Counted from the stretch's first letter, positions 27,300 to 36,350 are shown. The stretch is DNA of 64,000 nucleotides from Amycolatopsis echigonensis (GCF_014174495.1 NZ_JACJHR010000010.1:1-64000), one strand, 5' to 3'. Numbers and translations are program-made. Notes: a model not told the origin generated them from the letters alone.

Positions 27300-28430
27300 T
27301 CAAGCCTTCGCGTCGACGTCACGCAGCACTCGCAGCGTGTTGCGGCCGGCGAGTTTCGCGCAGTCCTCGTCGCTCCAGCCGCGTTCCATCAACGCGGCGA
27401 TGAGGACCGGATACTTCGACACGTCCTCGAGGCCCTCCGGCAGGACGCCGACGCCGTCGTAGTCGCCGCCGAGCCCGATGTGGTCGATCCCGGCGATCTC
27501 GCGAGCGTGCTCGATGTGCGCGACGACGTCCTCGATCGTCGCCTTCGGCTTGGGCGGACCGTCCCAGGTGTCGGCGAACCGGCCGCGCTCGCCGAGGTTG
27601 AGGAATTCCTTGCCGGCCGCGGTCATCGCGTCCTTGAGCTGGTTGTCCCATTCGGTGACCGCGGCGGAGATGAAGGCGGGCACGAAGGTGATCATCGCGA
27701 CGCCGCCGTTGCCGGGCAGCTGGGCGAGCACGTCGTCGGGGATGTTGCGCGGATGGTCGTTGACCGCGCGGCAGGACGAGTGGCTGAAGATCACCGGCGC
27801 GCTGGACACGTCGAGCGCGGCGCGCATGGTGCTCGGCGCGACGTGGGAAAGGTCCACGAGCATGCCGATCCGGTTCATCTCGCGCACGACCTCGCGGCCG
27901 AATTCGGTGAGCCCGTCGTGCTCGGGTTTGTCGGTTCCGGAGTCCGCCCAGGTGGTGTTGAAATTGTGCGTCAGCGTCAGGTACCGGACGCCGAGCCGGC
28001 GCAAAATCCGCAGCACGCCGAGGGATTCGGCGATGCTGTGCCCGCCTTCGGCCCCGAGCAGCGACGCGATCCGCCCGTCCGCGAACGCCGCCTCGGCCTC
28101 GTCGGCCGTGGTCACCAGCCGCAGCCGCTCGGGGTAGCGCTCGGCCAGCTGGTAAACCACCTCGATCTGTTCCAGGACCGCGGTGACCGCGCTGTCGCCC
28201 TCGAACTGACACGGGACGTACACCGACCAGAACTGCAGGCCCAGCTTGCCTTCGGCGAGTTTGGGAAAGTCCGTGTGCAGCGTCGGCTGGGGCACCGTGA
28301 GGTCCACGCCCGCCACCGCTTCGACCGGGTTCGGACCGGCCTTGTCGCGGAGGGCCCACGGCAGGTCGTTGTGTCCGTCGGCGAGAATCGTGGAGGCGAG
28401 CAGGTCTTGCGCGCGAGTCAGCTCGGTCAT
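27300..28430 (-). CDS. membrane dipeptidase (peptidase M19)
   Basis: This 376-residue zinc enzyme of the renal-dipeptidase family shows DGHNDLPW (first metal His and Asp), the bridging Glu in LLGAEGGHS, VDLSHVAPST and SHSSCRAVNDHPRN with further metal His residues, and GGDYDGVG. It cleaves dipeptides, possibly including D-amino-acid or mixed dipeptides. It has no signal peptide. It is divergent from the MarR gene, and the palindrome between them could control both. Confidence 0.9.
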   Translation of the reverse strand: MTELTRAQDLLASTILADGHNDLPWALRDKAGPNPVEAVAGVDLTVPQPTLHTDFPKLAEGKLGLQFWSVYVPCQFEGDSAVTAVLEQIEVVYQLAERYPERLRLVTTADEAEAAFADGRIASLLGAEGGHSIAESLGVLRILRRLGVRYLTLTHNFNTTWADSGTDKPEHDGLTEFGREVVREMNRIGMLVDLSHVAPSTMRAALDVSSAPVIFSHSSCRAVNDHPRNIPDDVLAQLPGNGGVAMITFVPAFISAAVTEWDNQLKDAMTAAGKEFLNLGERGRFADTWDGPPKPKATIEDVVAHIEHAREIAGIDHIGLGGDYDGVGVLPEGLEDVSKYPVLIAALMERGWSDEDCAKLAGRNTLRVLRDVDAKA

Positions 28431-28496
28431 GCCTCGACCCTAACGAGCCAAGCCTCCGCCGCGCGGGCTGCTGCGCGGACATCTCGTTGCCCAGGT

Positions 28497-28519
28497 AACT
28501 TCTCGCGCGCAAGAAGTAA
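28497..28519. promoter_or_regulatory. MarR operator A (shared with 39.86 kb)
   Basis: This inverted repeat has ACTTCTCG and CAAGAAGT arms around a CGCG centre. It lies 20 bp before the MarR start and 66 bp before the dipeptidase start. Its reverse strand shares the 17-nt core ACTTCTTGCGCGCGAGA with the site at 39859-39875. Confidence 0.75.
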
Positions 28520-28538
28520 TCCGGGTAGACTCCGGCAA

Positions 28539-28991
28539 ATGACCCCGGATCCGCAGACGGACGACGACGAGATCGTGACGTGGTGGGGCCTCGTGATCGA
28601 GGGCTATCTGGCCACGCAGAACACGCTGATGGGCGAGCTCGCCGAACGGTTCGGCCTGGCCCCCGCGTCCTTCGACATCCTGATGCGCCTGGTGCGTTCC
28701 CCCGAACACCGTATGCCGATGACCCGCCTCGCGACCGAAGCGGCCCTGTCGAGCGGAGGCTTCACCAAGGTGGCGGACCGGCTGGTCGCCGCGGATCTGA
28801 TCTGCCGAGTCCCGAGCCCGGAGGACCGCCGGGTGACGTTCGCCGCGCTGACGGAGCACGGGCTGGAGGTAGCGCTCAAGGCGAGAGCCGCCTGCGCGGA
28901 AATCCTGCGGCGGATCGTGCTCACCCCGCTGGGCCCCGATGCCGCGGGGCTGGCGGAGGCCATGCGGACGCTTCGGTCGGTGAACGGCTGA
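28539..28991 (+). CDS. MarR-family transcriptional regulator
   Basis: This 150-residue winged-helix regulator has the recognition region MTRLATEAALSSGGFTKVADRLVAADLI and the wing PEDRRVTFAALTEHG. The ATG at 28539 is preferred; a longer frame from upstream is not protein-like. It is probably autoregulated through operator A. Because the same operator core occurs in front of the hydratase pair and VOC gene at 39.9 kb, it is the best candidate regulator of that aromatic-catabolism locus. Confidence 0.85.
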   Translation: MTPDPQTDDDEIVTWWGLVIEGYLATQNTLMGELAERFGLAPASFDILMRLVRSPEHRMPMTRLATEAALSSGGFTKVADRLVAADLICRVPSPEDRRVTFAALTEHGLEVALKARAACAEILRRIVLTPLGPDAAGLAEAMRTLRSVNG

Positions 28992-29008
28992 TCCTGAGGT
29001 CCCCTCAG

Positions 29009-29512
29009 TCAGGGATAGCTGAAGCCTTCCGACTCCAGCCGACGTCGAAGGACGGCCAGGCAGCGGTGCCGGATCCGACTCACGCTCGACGGGGAGATGC
29101 CCAGCTCGGCAGCCAGTTGGTCGTGCCGAAGCTCCGGGCAGTGTGCCAGCAGGAGCATCATCCGACGGTGCCGCTCCGGGAACTTCTCCACCGCGCGCCA
29201 TAACGCGGCTGCCAACTCACTGGCCAAGGTCTCTTCCTCGGGCGAATCCGCGGGCTCGTGCGCCTCCAGTTGCGAGTCATCGACAAACTTCACCCGCGCG
29301 CGATTTTCCGCCGCCCTGAGTGCGTGCCTCCGCGCGACGGTCGTCAGCCAACCGGCCAGGCCGTTCGAATCCCGCAGGCTCGGCCGACGGCTGAGCAATT
29401 CCAGCCAGGCCGCTTGACAAGCGTCGTCCGCGTCGGCGCGAAAGCCCGGGTTCGCTCCGACGACCCGGTTCATTTTCGTCGACAACCGGCGCACCTCGTC
29501 CTCGTCCCGCAT
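29009..29512 (-). CDS. ECF-type RNA polymerase sigma factor
   Basis: This 167-residue protein has sigma region 2 (DDACQAAWLELLSRRPSLRD with WLTTVARRHALR) and region 4 (MLLLAHCPELRHDQLAAELGISPSSVSRIRHRCLAVLRRRL). No anti-sigma gene adjoins it. Its stop lies 18 bp from the convergent MarR stop. The group and its promoters cannot be told from the sequence alone. Confidence 0.8.
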   Translation of the reverse strand: MRDEDEVRRLSTKMNRVVGANPGFRADADDACQAAWLELLSRRPSLRDSNGLAGWLTTVARRHALRAAENRARVKFVDDSQLEAHEPADSPEEETLASELAAALWRAVEKFPERHRRMMLLLAHCPELRHDQLAAELGISPSSVSRIRHRCLAVLRRRLESEGFSYP

Positions 29513-29695
29513 TCCCGGCTCCCTTCCTCGGTCGGGAAGACTGACGGGCCGGGCATCGCGACGGATCCGTTTCAGCGGGGCAAGCGCCGAATCGAGTGAT
29601 CAACTTCGAGTGGATGTATCCAGGGCTGGGGCGGGTGCCACGCGCATGCGCAGGAAACCAAGCCAGGTCGACAAACCGGCCGGAGGCACCGGGAA

Positions 29696-30190
29696 TCAGC
29701 CCCGAGCGACAGCCTCCGCATAAGCCGCCGCCAAGCGTTCCGTGGCCGTCGGCCCGTCCCCGCCCGGACGCGGGATTCCCAGGTGCCGCTCCCGAAGCTC
29801 CGCCATGAATTCCTCCCACAGCGGCGGCCCGCCGGCCTCCAGCAGTTCCGCGCGCACGCGCAATTCCGGCGTCGTCGGCCGATGCCGCAAACCCCAGCTT
29901 CCGAGCTGCACCAAAACCGGCACCAGCTGAATTGCCGCTTCGGTCAAACTGTACGTCGCGCGCTGTCCGCGACCGGCCGAATCGCGCGTAAGCAATCCCG
30001 CTTCGGTCAGCGTGCGCAATCGGTCGGCGAGGATATTCGACGCGATTCCCTCCTCGGACTGCGACTGCAGTTGCCGGAAATGCCGCCGGTCGCCGAACAT
30101 CACGTCACGCAGGACCAGCAGGCTCCAGCGATCGCCGACGACCTCGATCGCGGCGTTGATCGGGCACCCCGAGCGCGGACCGTCCGGCAT
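29696..30190 (-). CDS. HxlR-family transcriptional regulator
   Basis: This 164-residue winged-helix protein has the family signature CPINAAIEVVGDRWSLLVLRDVMFG, with the conserved Cys, then FRQLQSQSEEGIASNILADRLRTLTEAGLL. HxlR proteins often respond to electrophiles or redox stress through this Cys. The ribosome site GGAGGAGG precedes the ATG. An 8-bp inverted repeat lies just upstream and may be its operator. No intact divergent target gene is present. Confidence 0.85.
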   Translation of the reverse strand: MPDGPRSGCPINAAIEVVGDRWSLLVLRDVMFGDRRHFRQLQSQSEEGIASNILADRLRTLTEAGLLTRDSAGRGQRATYSLTEAAIQLVPVLVQLGSWGLRHRPTTPELRVRAELLEAGGPPLWEEFMAELRERHLGIPRPGGDGPTATERLAAAYAEAVARG

Positions 30191-30203
30191 CGCACACCTC
30201 CTC

Positions 30204-30244
30204 CAAGCACTTGCACTTTACCATCACCTTCGGCATAGTGCTTG
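30204..30244. promoter_or_regulatory. inverted repeat before the HxlR gene
   Basis: CAAGCACT (30204-30211) and AGTGCTTG (30237-30244) are perfect 8-bp arms with a 25-bp spacer in the HxlR promoter region. It is a candidate operator. Confidence 0.4.
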
Positions 30245-30375
30245 CAGAAGACAAGTGGGCGGATCGATGCTCAAACACGTCGAACCCGTGAGAAAACCAT
30301 GACTGGCAAGGCTGGTGGGGCGACGAACCTCCGCTTCCTCGACCTCAGCGGAGTCGTGCATCTTGCGGAAGCAAC

Positions 30376-31230
30376 TCAGCGCAAGCCGGGCATCAGCCGT
30401 AGAGCGTTGCCGGACAGAACACCGTCCAGGACCTCCGCGGGCAAACCCAGATCGGCTACCGCACGGACGTTGACCGCGGTTCCCGGCACGCCAGGCCAAT
30501 CAGTGCCGAAAATCCACTTCCGAGCCAACCGCACCAGGTCGAACCGCGCGTAATACTCCGGCAGTTTCTTCGGCGGCAGCCCGGCGAGGTCGAGCCAGAC
30601 GTTCGGCCGCGCCTGAGCCATGAACGCCGCCACGTCATACCACCAGCCCCGCCCGCCGTGCGCGAACACGAAGTTCACCGACGGGAAGTCTTCGACCACA
30701 TCGGACAGCAGCGAAGGATCCCCATAGCTGGCACGTGAACCCGGGAACACCGACAGTCCAGAGTGGAGGATCACCGGGACCCCGCGTTCGGAGCACAAGG
30801 CGTACACCGGGTACAACTCCTTGTCCGCCGGGGAAAACGCGCCGTGCACGGGGTGGATCTTCAACGCCACCGCACCCAGCGCGAGCTGGCGTTCCACCTC
30901 GTCGACCAGCGGATAGTGCAGATGCGGGTTCACGTTGGCCACCAGCCGGAACCGCTCCGGGTTGTACTCGACCAACGGCAGATTGTCTTCAATCGCCTGG
31001 ATGCCGGTAGCCCGCGGACTGTATTCACAGAACAACAGCACCCGGTCGACGCCCTCGCGCGCCATCAGGTCGTCCAGCGCCGCGGGGATCACCGTGCCGT
31101 CCGCGTCGTACACCGTGCGCCACGGGTAGTCTCCGGCGAAGTCGCGCGCCCAGTCCAGCCACGCGGGCTTGAGGGTGGGCAGCCGCGGGGTGTGCACGTG
31201 AGCGTCCACCACGAAATGCTCGTCGATCAT
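30376..31230 (-). CDS. amidohydrolase-2-family TIM-barrel enzyme
   Basis: This 284-residue metal-dependent enzyme has the HxH motif in VDAHVHTP, KIHPVHG, HSGLSVFPGS, a barrel His in FAHGGRGW and the terminal metal Asp in IFGTDWPG. The family includes lactonases and non-oxidative decarboxylases (ACMSD relatives). It is the last gene of the boxC-boxB-ligase operon, 13 bp after the ligase, so a role in benzoyl-CoA breakdown or in making its precursor is likely. The exact reaction is unknown. Confidence 0.8.
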   Translation of the reverse strand: MIDEHFVVDAHVHTPRLPTLKPAWLDWARDFAGDYPWRTVYDADGTVIPAALDDLMAREGVDRVLLFCEYSPRATGIQAIEDNLPLVEYNPERFRLVANVNPHLHYPLVDEVERQLALGAVALKIHPVHGAFSPADKELYPVYALCSERGVPVILHSGLSVFPGSRASYGDPSLLSDVVEDFPSVNFVFAHGGRGWWYDVAAFMAQARPNVWLDLAGLPPKKLPEYYARFDLVRLARKWIFGTDWPGVPGTAVNVRAVADLGLPAEVLDGVLSGNALRLMPGLR

Positions 31231-31243
31231 GCCGGCCAGTCGA

Positions 31244-32806
31244 TCACGATTGCGGCTGCGGCACGCGCAGCGACTCGCGCACCATTTCGCGGATCACGTT
31301 CCGCCGGATCTTCCCGGTCGCGGTCTTGGGCAGCTCGGCCATCTCCACCACGCCCCGCGGTCGTTTGAACGCCGCCAAGCCCTCGCGGCAAAACTCGATC
31401 AGCTCGCCAGCGTCCACAGTGGCCGAAGGCGCGGCAACCACGCACGCCACTGGTTTGTCCAACCCGTCTTCGTCCGGCGCGGCGACCACCGCCACCTCGG
31501 CAACGGCCGGATGCTGCAGCAGTCGTTCCTCCACTTCGGCCGGAGACACCCAGATCCCGCCCGCCTTCAACATGTCCCCGAACCGGCCGAGACACGTGTA
31601 GGTGCCGTCCGAGTTGCGGACGTAACTGTCCCCGGTCCGCAGCCACGGACCCTGGAAAACCTGTTTCGTAGTCTCATACCGCGCCCAATACCCGGTGGCG
31701 ATCGACGGACCGGACACGAACAGTTCGCCCGGCCGCCCGGCTTCCGAAATGACCGCGCCCTGTTCGTCCCGGATCTCGACGGAGTACCCCGGCACCGCGA
31801 CCCCAGTGCTGCCCGGCCGCACCGCACCCGGCTGGTTCGAGAGAAAAATATGCAACGCCTCGGTCGACCCGATCCCGTCCAGGATCTCCACGCCGAACCG
31901 CTCGCGAAAGCGCGTGAACAACGCGGACGGCAACGGCTCCCCAGCCGAAACCGCATGCCGCACTGAGGAAAACGAATCGTCCGGCACGTCACTGGCCAGC
32001 AGCGCGGCATAGAACGTCGGCACCCCGAAGAACAAGGTCGGCCGGTCCGCCCGCGCCCGTGCGGCGATGATTCCCGGAGTCGGACGTGCCGGTTCCAGCA
32101 GCGTCGTCCCTCCACAAGAGAGCGGGAAGAACGCCGAATTCCCTAGACCGTAAGCAAAGAACAACTTGGGCACTGACAAGAACCGGTCCGAAGAGGACAC
32201 TCCCAGCACCTGCGAAGCATAAGTCGAGCACACCGCGCGGATGCTCCCGTGCCGGTGCATCGCGCCCTTCGGCTGTCCGGTCGTGCCCGACGTGTACAGC
32301 CACAGCGCGGGCGAATCCTCCCAAGTCGGCGAAGCCACGACGTCGTCCGTCGCGGTCAGCGGCCACCGATGCGTCCGCACTCCAGCGGGGAATTCCGCCG
32401 GATCCGCCCGGTCGAGCACCACGTCGGTCACCTCGGGCGCACCGGTCAGCGCGCCCGCCGCCTGCGCCGAGAACTCCCCGGACACGCACAGCACCCGCGC
32501 CCGCGAATCGGCGAGCACCTGACCGAGTTCCAGCCCGGTGACCATCGTGGACACCGGCACCGCGACCGCGCCGATGAGCATCGCGCCGAGGATCCCGCTC
32601 AGCAATTCGACGTCGTCGACCATGCAGAACATCACCCGCTCCTCCGGGCGCACGCCGAGAGCGCGCAACCCGGACGCGACCCGGTGGGTCTCGGCGGCGA
32701 GTTCGGCGTAGCTGAGCGTGCGCCGCGGCGAAACGACCGCGAGCGCGTCCGGACGGCCTTGGCCGAGCAGGTACTCCGCGGCGTTGAAGTTCGCGGGAAC
32801 CGTCAT
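31244..32806 (-). CDS. benzoate-CoA ligase-type acyl-CoA synthetase
   Basis: This 520-residue ANL-family enzyme activates an aromatic acid to its CoA ester with ATP. Seen are the AMP loop YTSGTTGQPKGAMH, the motif GSTEALHIF typical of benzoate-CoA ligases, LRTGDSY, GRFGDMLKAGGIWVSP and the catalytic lysine context PKTATGKIRR. The N-terminal FNAAEYLL is also family-typical. It sits 10 bp after boxB and 13 bp before the amidohydrolase. Benzoate is the expected substrate from the box context; substituted benzoates are possible. Confidence 0.9.
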   Translation of the reverse strand: MTVPANFNAAEYLLGQGRPDALAVVSPRRTLSYAELAAETHRVASGLRALGVRPEERVMFCMVDDVELLSGILGAMLIGAVAVPVSTMVTGLELGQVLADSRARVLCVSGEFSAQAAGALTGAPEVTDVVLDRADPAEFPAGVRTHRWPLTATDDVVASPTWEDSPALWLYTSGTTGQPKGAMHRHGSIRAVCSTYASQVLGVSSSDRFLSVPKLFFAYGLGNSAFFPLSCGGTTLLEPARPTPGIIAARARADRPTLFFGVPTFYAALLASDVPDDSFSSVRHAVSAGEPLPSALFTRFRERFGVEILDGIGSTEALHIFLSNQPGAVRPGSTGVAVPGYSVEIRDEQGAVISEAGRPGELFVSGPSIATGYWARYETTKQVFQGPWLRTGDSYVRNSDGTYTCLGRFGDMLKAGGIWVSPAEVEERLLQHPAVAEVAVVAAPDEDGLDKPVACVVAAPSATVDAGELIEFCREGLAAFKRPRGVVEMAELPKTATGKIRRNVIREMVRESLRVPQPQS

Positions 32807-32816
32807 CGGTGCCCCC

Positions 32817-34238
32817 TCAGGTGAGGTACACGTACTCGTAGTCGAAAGGTTTGCCGTTGATGCCCTGCCTCGGCGGCGCGACCCAGCTGGCGATCTTCCC
32901 GCGCTCGTACACCGGGTGCATGAGCGACCGGACGAACGTCAGGTCCTCGGCCGTCGGCAGCCATTTGTGCCGCGCTGCCTCCCACGTCGCCTCGTCGACG
33001 ATGCTGCCGTCCGGAGTGATGTGGTGGCCGGAGTTTATGCCCACCTCGCGGTTGAAACCAGGGTGCGGCAACGCGAACCGGAAGTCGATGCCGGCGTCGG
33101 CGAGGATCTTGTTCCACCGGTTCACGCCGGTCTGGCAGTCCGCCCTGTACTCGTCGCGCAGGTCGAGATTCAGCAGCAGGATGGCCTGCATCTCCTCGGA
33201 CGTCCAGGTCCCGTCGTCGCGCGGACGTTCCAGCAGACGGCTGTCCTCGGTGAGCTTGTGGTCGTCCTTGCGCCGCGTCTCCTGCCAGCGGCCCTTGAGC
33301 CCCGCGGTGTAGTAGTTCGCCGCGTTCGTCGACGTTTCGCTGCCGAACAGGTCGAGCGACACCGCGTAGTGGAAGTTCAGGTACCGCTGGATGATGTCGA
33401 GCGGGATCCCGCCGTGCGACGCGATGTCGTACGTGTCGTGCTCGCGGATGAGCTCGGCGCTGCGCTGCACCACCCGGTCGACGCCGGTGGTGCCCACCAT
33501 CATGTGGTGCGCCTCCTCCTTGAGCATGAACTCGCAGGTGCGCGACAGCGGGTCGAACGAGCTTTCCTTCAACGTGCCGAGCTGGTATTTCCCGTCGCGG
33601 TCGGTGAAGTACGTGAACATGTAGAACGCGAGCCAGTCGGCCGTTTCCTCGTTGAACGCGCCGAGGATGCGCGGCGCGTCGGGGCTGCCGGAGTTGCGCA
33701 GCAGCAAACCCTCGGCCTCGTCCCGGCCTTCGCGGCCGAAGTAGGCGTGCAGCAGGTACACCATCGCCCACAGGTGCCGGCCCTCTTCCACATTCACCTG
33801 GAAGAGATTGCGGAGGTCGTACAGGGAAGGCGCGGTGAGCCCGAGCAGTCGCTGCTGCTCGACCGACGCCGGTTCGGTGTCGCCTTGGATCACGATCAGC
33901 CGCTGCAGGTCGGCGCGGTACTCGCCGGGCACCTGCTGCCACACCGGTTCGCCGGCGTGCTCGCCGAACGCGATCCGCCGGTCCGGTTCCCGCTCGGCGA
34001 GGAAGATGCCCCAGCGGTAGTCCGGCACGTTGACGTGGTCGAAGTGCGCCCAGCCGTCGCGGCCGACGCTCACCGCGGTGCGCAGATAGACGCCCTCGGT
34101 TTCCAGCGTGGGGCCCATCTCGCCCCACCAGTTCATGAATTTCGGCTGCCAGCCCTCCAGCGCCCGCTGCAGCCTGCGGTCGTCGGCGAGGTGGACGTTG
34201 TTCGGGATTTTCGCGTCGTAGTCGATCTTTTCGGGCAT
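32817..34238 (-). CDS. boxB: benzoyl-CoA 2,3-epoxidase oxygenase subunit
   Basis: This 473-residue diiron oxygenase converts benzoyl-CoA and O2 to 2,3-epoxybenzoyl-CoA. Ligand motifs visible are FQVNVEEGRHLWAM, with Glu and His, and CEFMLKEEAHHMM. The N-terminus (YDAKIPNNVHL) and C-terminus (INGKPFDYEYVYL) are characteristic of BoxB. It needs electrons from BoxA, which is not encoded anywhere in this window. It lies between boxC (4 bp) and the ligase gene (10 bp). Confidence 0.93.
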   Translation of the reverse strand: MPEKIDYDAKIPNNVHLADDRRLQRALEGWQPKFMNWWGEMGPTLETEGVYLRTAVSVGRDGWAHFDHVNVPDYRWGIFLAEREPDRRIAFGEHAGEPVWQQVPGEYRADLQRLIVIQGDTEPASVEQQRLLGLTAPSLYDLRNLFQVNVEEGRHLWAMVYLLHAYFGREGRDEAEGLLLRNSGSPDAPRILGAFNEETADWLAFYMFTYFTDRDGKYQLGTLKESSFDPLSRTCEFMLKEEAHHMMVGTTGVDRVVQRSAELIREHDTYDIASHGGIPLDIIQRYLNFHYAVSLDLFGSETSTNAANYYTAGLKGRWQETRRKDDHKLTEDSRLLERPRDDGTWTSEEMQAILLLNLDLRDEYRADCQTGVNRWNKILADAGIDFRFALPHPGFNREVGINSGHHITPDGSIVDEATWEAARHKWLPTAEDLTFVRSLMHPVYERGKIASWVAPPRQGINGKPFDYEYVYLT

Positions 34239-34242
34239 CGGT

Positions 34243-35880
34243 TCAGACCCGCTTCCTGTCGAAGACCGCCTTCTGCCCGGTGCCGTAGCGACGCAGCGCG
34301 CCCTCGGGCCCGGAGGCGTTCGGTCGGGTGAAGATCCAGTTCTGCCAGGCGGTCAGCCGCCCGAAGATCTTGGTTTCGATCGTTTCGGGGCCGACGAACC
34401 GGTGGTTCGCCTCCATCCCGGTGAGCGCGTCCGGCGACAGCGAGGCCCGGCCTTCCAGCGCGATCCGGATCTCGTCCTCCCAGTCGAGGTCGTCCGGGGC
34501 GTCGGTGACCAGGCCGAGTTCGACGGCTTCCGCGGCGCTGAGCGGACGGTCGCGTTCGCGGGCCAGCCACGTCAGATGGTCGTCGTCGCCGTAAAACCGC
34601 GACTGAAGCCGGGACAGCCCGTTGCCCATCGGGAAAACGCCGAAATTGGCTTCGGACAAGGTGATCGACGCGCGTTCCGGCGAATCCTCGTCGTCGATCG
34701 GCGGCCCGTCCAGCAGGTACTGCCGGTCCGCCGCGAAGGCCAGCTCGAGCAGGCTGCCCGCGAAGCAGCTGCCCGGTTCGATCAACGCGATCAAGGTGCG
34801 GCTGGTGACGTCCAGCCGCTTCAGCGTGCGCTTGTAGTAGTGCAGGATTTCGTTGCTCAGCCAGTCTTTCCCGCTGAGCACGACCTCCTCGTGCGCGAGC
34901 ACCTGCTCCGGATCGCCTTCGGTGCGCAGGACCCAGGTGCCGAGTTCCGGTTCGTTCGTGCGCAGCCGCAGGATCGCGTCGTCCAGCTCGCGGGTCAGCC
35001 GCAGCAGCCAGCCGTCGAGCTGAGGTTCGCCCGACGGGCCGAGCACAGTGAGCGTGACCAGCGAGTTCGGCCGGTCGTACGCGACGCGGACGTGCCGGTA
35101 TTCGATCCCGTCGTCGGTCACCGACGGCTCCAGCGGGGCCAGCTCGATCCCCTGTTCGGCCGGCAACCGGTCGGATTCGGCGGCCAGTTCGTGCGCCCGC
35201 TCCAGCACCTTTTCGCGGAACCCGACGCGCGGCACCAGCTCGTCCACCAACCGCCAGTCGACCGCGGTCCGGCCCTTGACCCCGTCCGGCCGCGTCGCGA
35301 ACACATCCGCGAGATCCCGGCGGACGCGCCGTTTGTCGACCACGCGCGTGAGCCCGCCGGTGCCGGGCAGCACGCCGAGCAACGGCACCTCGGGCAACGC
35401 GACGGTGGACGAGTTGTCGTCCACGAGCAGGATCTTTTCGCAGGCCAGCGCTATTTCGTAGCCACCGCCGGCGCAGCTGCCGTTCACCGCCGCGAGATAG
35501 GTCTGGCCGGAGAACTCGGTGGCGTCCTCGATGCCGTTGCGGGTCTCGTTGGTGAACTTGCAGAAGTTCACCTTCCACTCGTGCGGCGAGGCGGCGAGCA
35601 TCCGGATATTGGCACCGGCGCAGAACACCTTGTCCTTGGCGCTCGTCACGATCACCGCGCGCACCTGCGGATGTTCGAACCGCAGCCGCTGCGTGGCGTC
35701 GTAGAACTCGATGTCGACGCCGAGGTCGTACGAGTTGAGCTTCAGCTCGTACCCGGGCACGAGGCCGCCCTGCTCGTCGACGTCCATCTCCAGCCAGGCG
35801 ACCTCGCCGTCGACGGTCAGCCGCCAGTGCCGGTAGGTGTCCGGATGCCGCTCGAACGTGACAGGTGTGGTGGTGGTCAC
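34243..35880 (-). CDS. boxC: 2,3-epoxybenzoyl-CoA dihydrolase
   Basis: This 545-residue crotonase-superfamily enzyme opens the epoxide ring hydrolytically, giving 3,4-dehydroadipyl-CoA semialdehyde and formate. The oxyanion-hole segments KVFCAGANIRML and NGSCAGGGYEIALACE and the LPEVPLLGVLPGTGGLTR region are present, followed by the long C-terminal half special to BoxC. The GTG start at 35880 is the first gene of the operon, directly behind a promoter with paired TGTCTACA sites. Confidence 0.93.
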   Translation of the reverse strand: MTTTTPVTFERHPDTYRHWRLTVDGEVAWLEMDVDEQGGLVPGYELKLNSYDLGVDIEFYDATQRLRFEHPQVRAVIVTSAKDKVFCAGANIRMLAASPHEWKVNFCKFTNETRNGIEDATEFSGQTYLAAVNGSCAGGGYEIALACEKILLVDDNSSTVALPEVPLLGVLPGTGGLTRVVDKRRVRRDLADVFATRPDGVKGRTAVDWRLVDELVPRVGFREKVLERAHELAAESDRLPAEQGIELAPLEPSVTDDGIEYRHVRVAYDRPNSLVTLTVLGPSGEPQLDGWLLRLTRELDDAILRLRTNEPELGTWVLRTEGDPEQVLAHEEVVLSGKDWLSNEILHYYKRTLKRLDVTSRTLIALIEPGSCFAGSLLELAFAADRQYLLDGPPIDDEDSPERASITLSEANFGVFPMGNGLSRLQSRFYGDDDHLTWLARERDRPLSAAEAVELGLVTDAPDDLDWEDEIRIALEGRASLSPDALTGMEANHRFVGPETIETKIFGRLTAWQNWIFTRPNASGPEGALRRYGTGQKAVFDRKRV

Positions 35881-35888
35881 GCCCTTGA

Positions 35889-35929
35889 TTGTCTACATCG
35901 TTTCAACGAACGTCAATGTTGTGTAGACA
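35889..35929 (-). promoter_or_regulatory. promoter and operator pair of the box operon
   Basis: On the minus strand TTGACG and GACAAT are spaced 17 bp, a good housekeeping-type promoter. TGTCTACA occurs in inverted orientation at 35890-35897 and 35922-35929. The proximal copy overlaps the -10 region and the distal copy lies just upstream of the -35. This arrangement fits a repressor dimer pair. Confidence 0.6.
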
Positions 35930-36350
35930 TTTGCCCGGCAACGCTCACCCGGTTGAGCCGCGTCGCCGCCCAGCACCCGAATACCCACAGCGCGACCGCC
36001 GCGAACGTGTCGGTGAAGATCGTCGCGAACCAGAACGCCGGGACCCGCGGCACGCCGACCAGGAAATGCCCCGCGCTCGCCAGCCCGGACAGTGAGTAGA
36101 CCAGCAGAAACGCGAGCGAACGCCAGTACTGGCCGCGCACGTAGGCGCGATAGCCGAGCGCGCCGAACACGGTGAAAACCACCCAGCTCGCCGCCACCAC
36201 GATCTGCGTGGCCAGCACGCTGATCCCCGGGACCTGCGGGTAATCCGCCGCGCGCACGACGTTGTGGGAGTAGTGCAGGATCGTGCTGACCAGGGTGAAC
36301 GCCAGGATCACCCGCAGCGGACCGAGTCCCTTCTCGCGCAGAACGTCCAC
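35913..36350 (-). CDS. small four-helix membrane protein
   Basis: This 145-residue protein has four hydrophobic helices (about 12-30, 45-67, 78-98 and 108-130), short loops and no recognised motif. The GTG start at 36350 is the only good start. Its 3' end reaches into the box promoter region (last codons at 35913-35930), so read-through from it could feed the box operon. A role in aromatic uptake is possible but unsupported. Confidence 0.65.
   Translation of the reverse strand: MDVLREKGLGPLRVILAFTLVSTILHYSHNVVRAADYPQVPGISVLATQIVVAASWVVFTVFGALGYRAYVRGQYWRSLAFLLVYSLSGLASAGHFLVGVPRVPAFWFATIFTDTFAAVALWVFGCWAATRLNRVSVAGQMSTQH

Noticed and set aside
30299..30375. Start of a gene divergent to hxlR (MTGKAGGATNLRFLD...)
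   Set aside because: It runs at once into the antisense strand of the amidohydrolase and loses protein character; at most a remnant of a deleted target gene, too weak to call.
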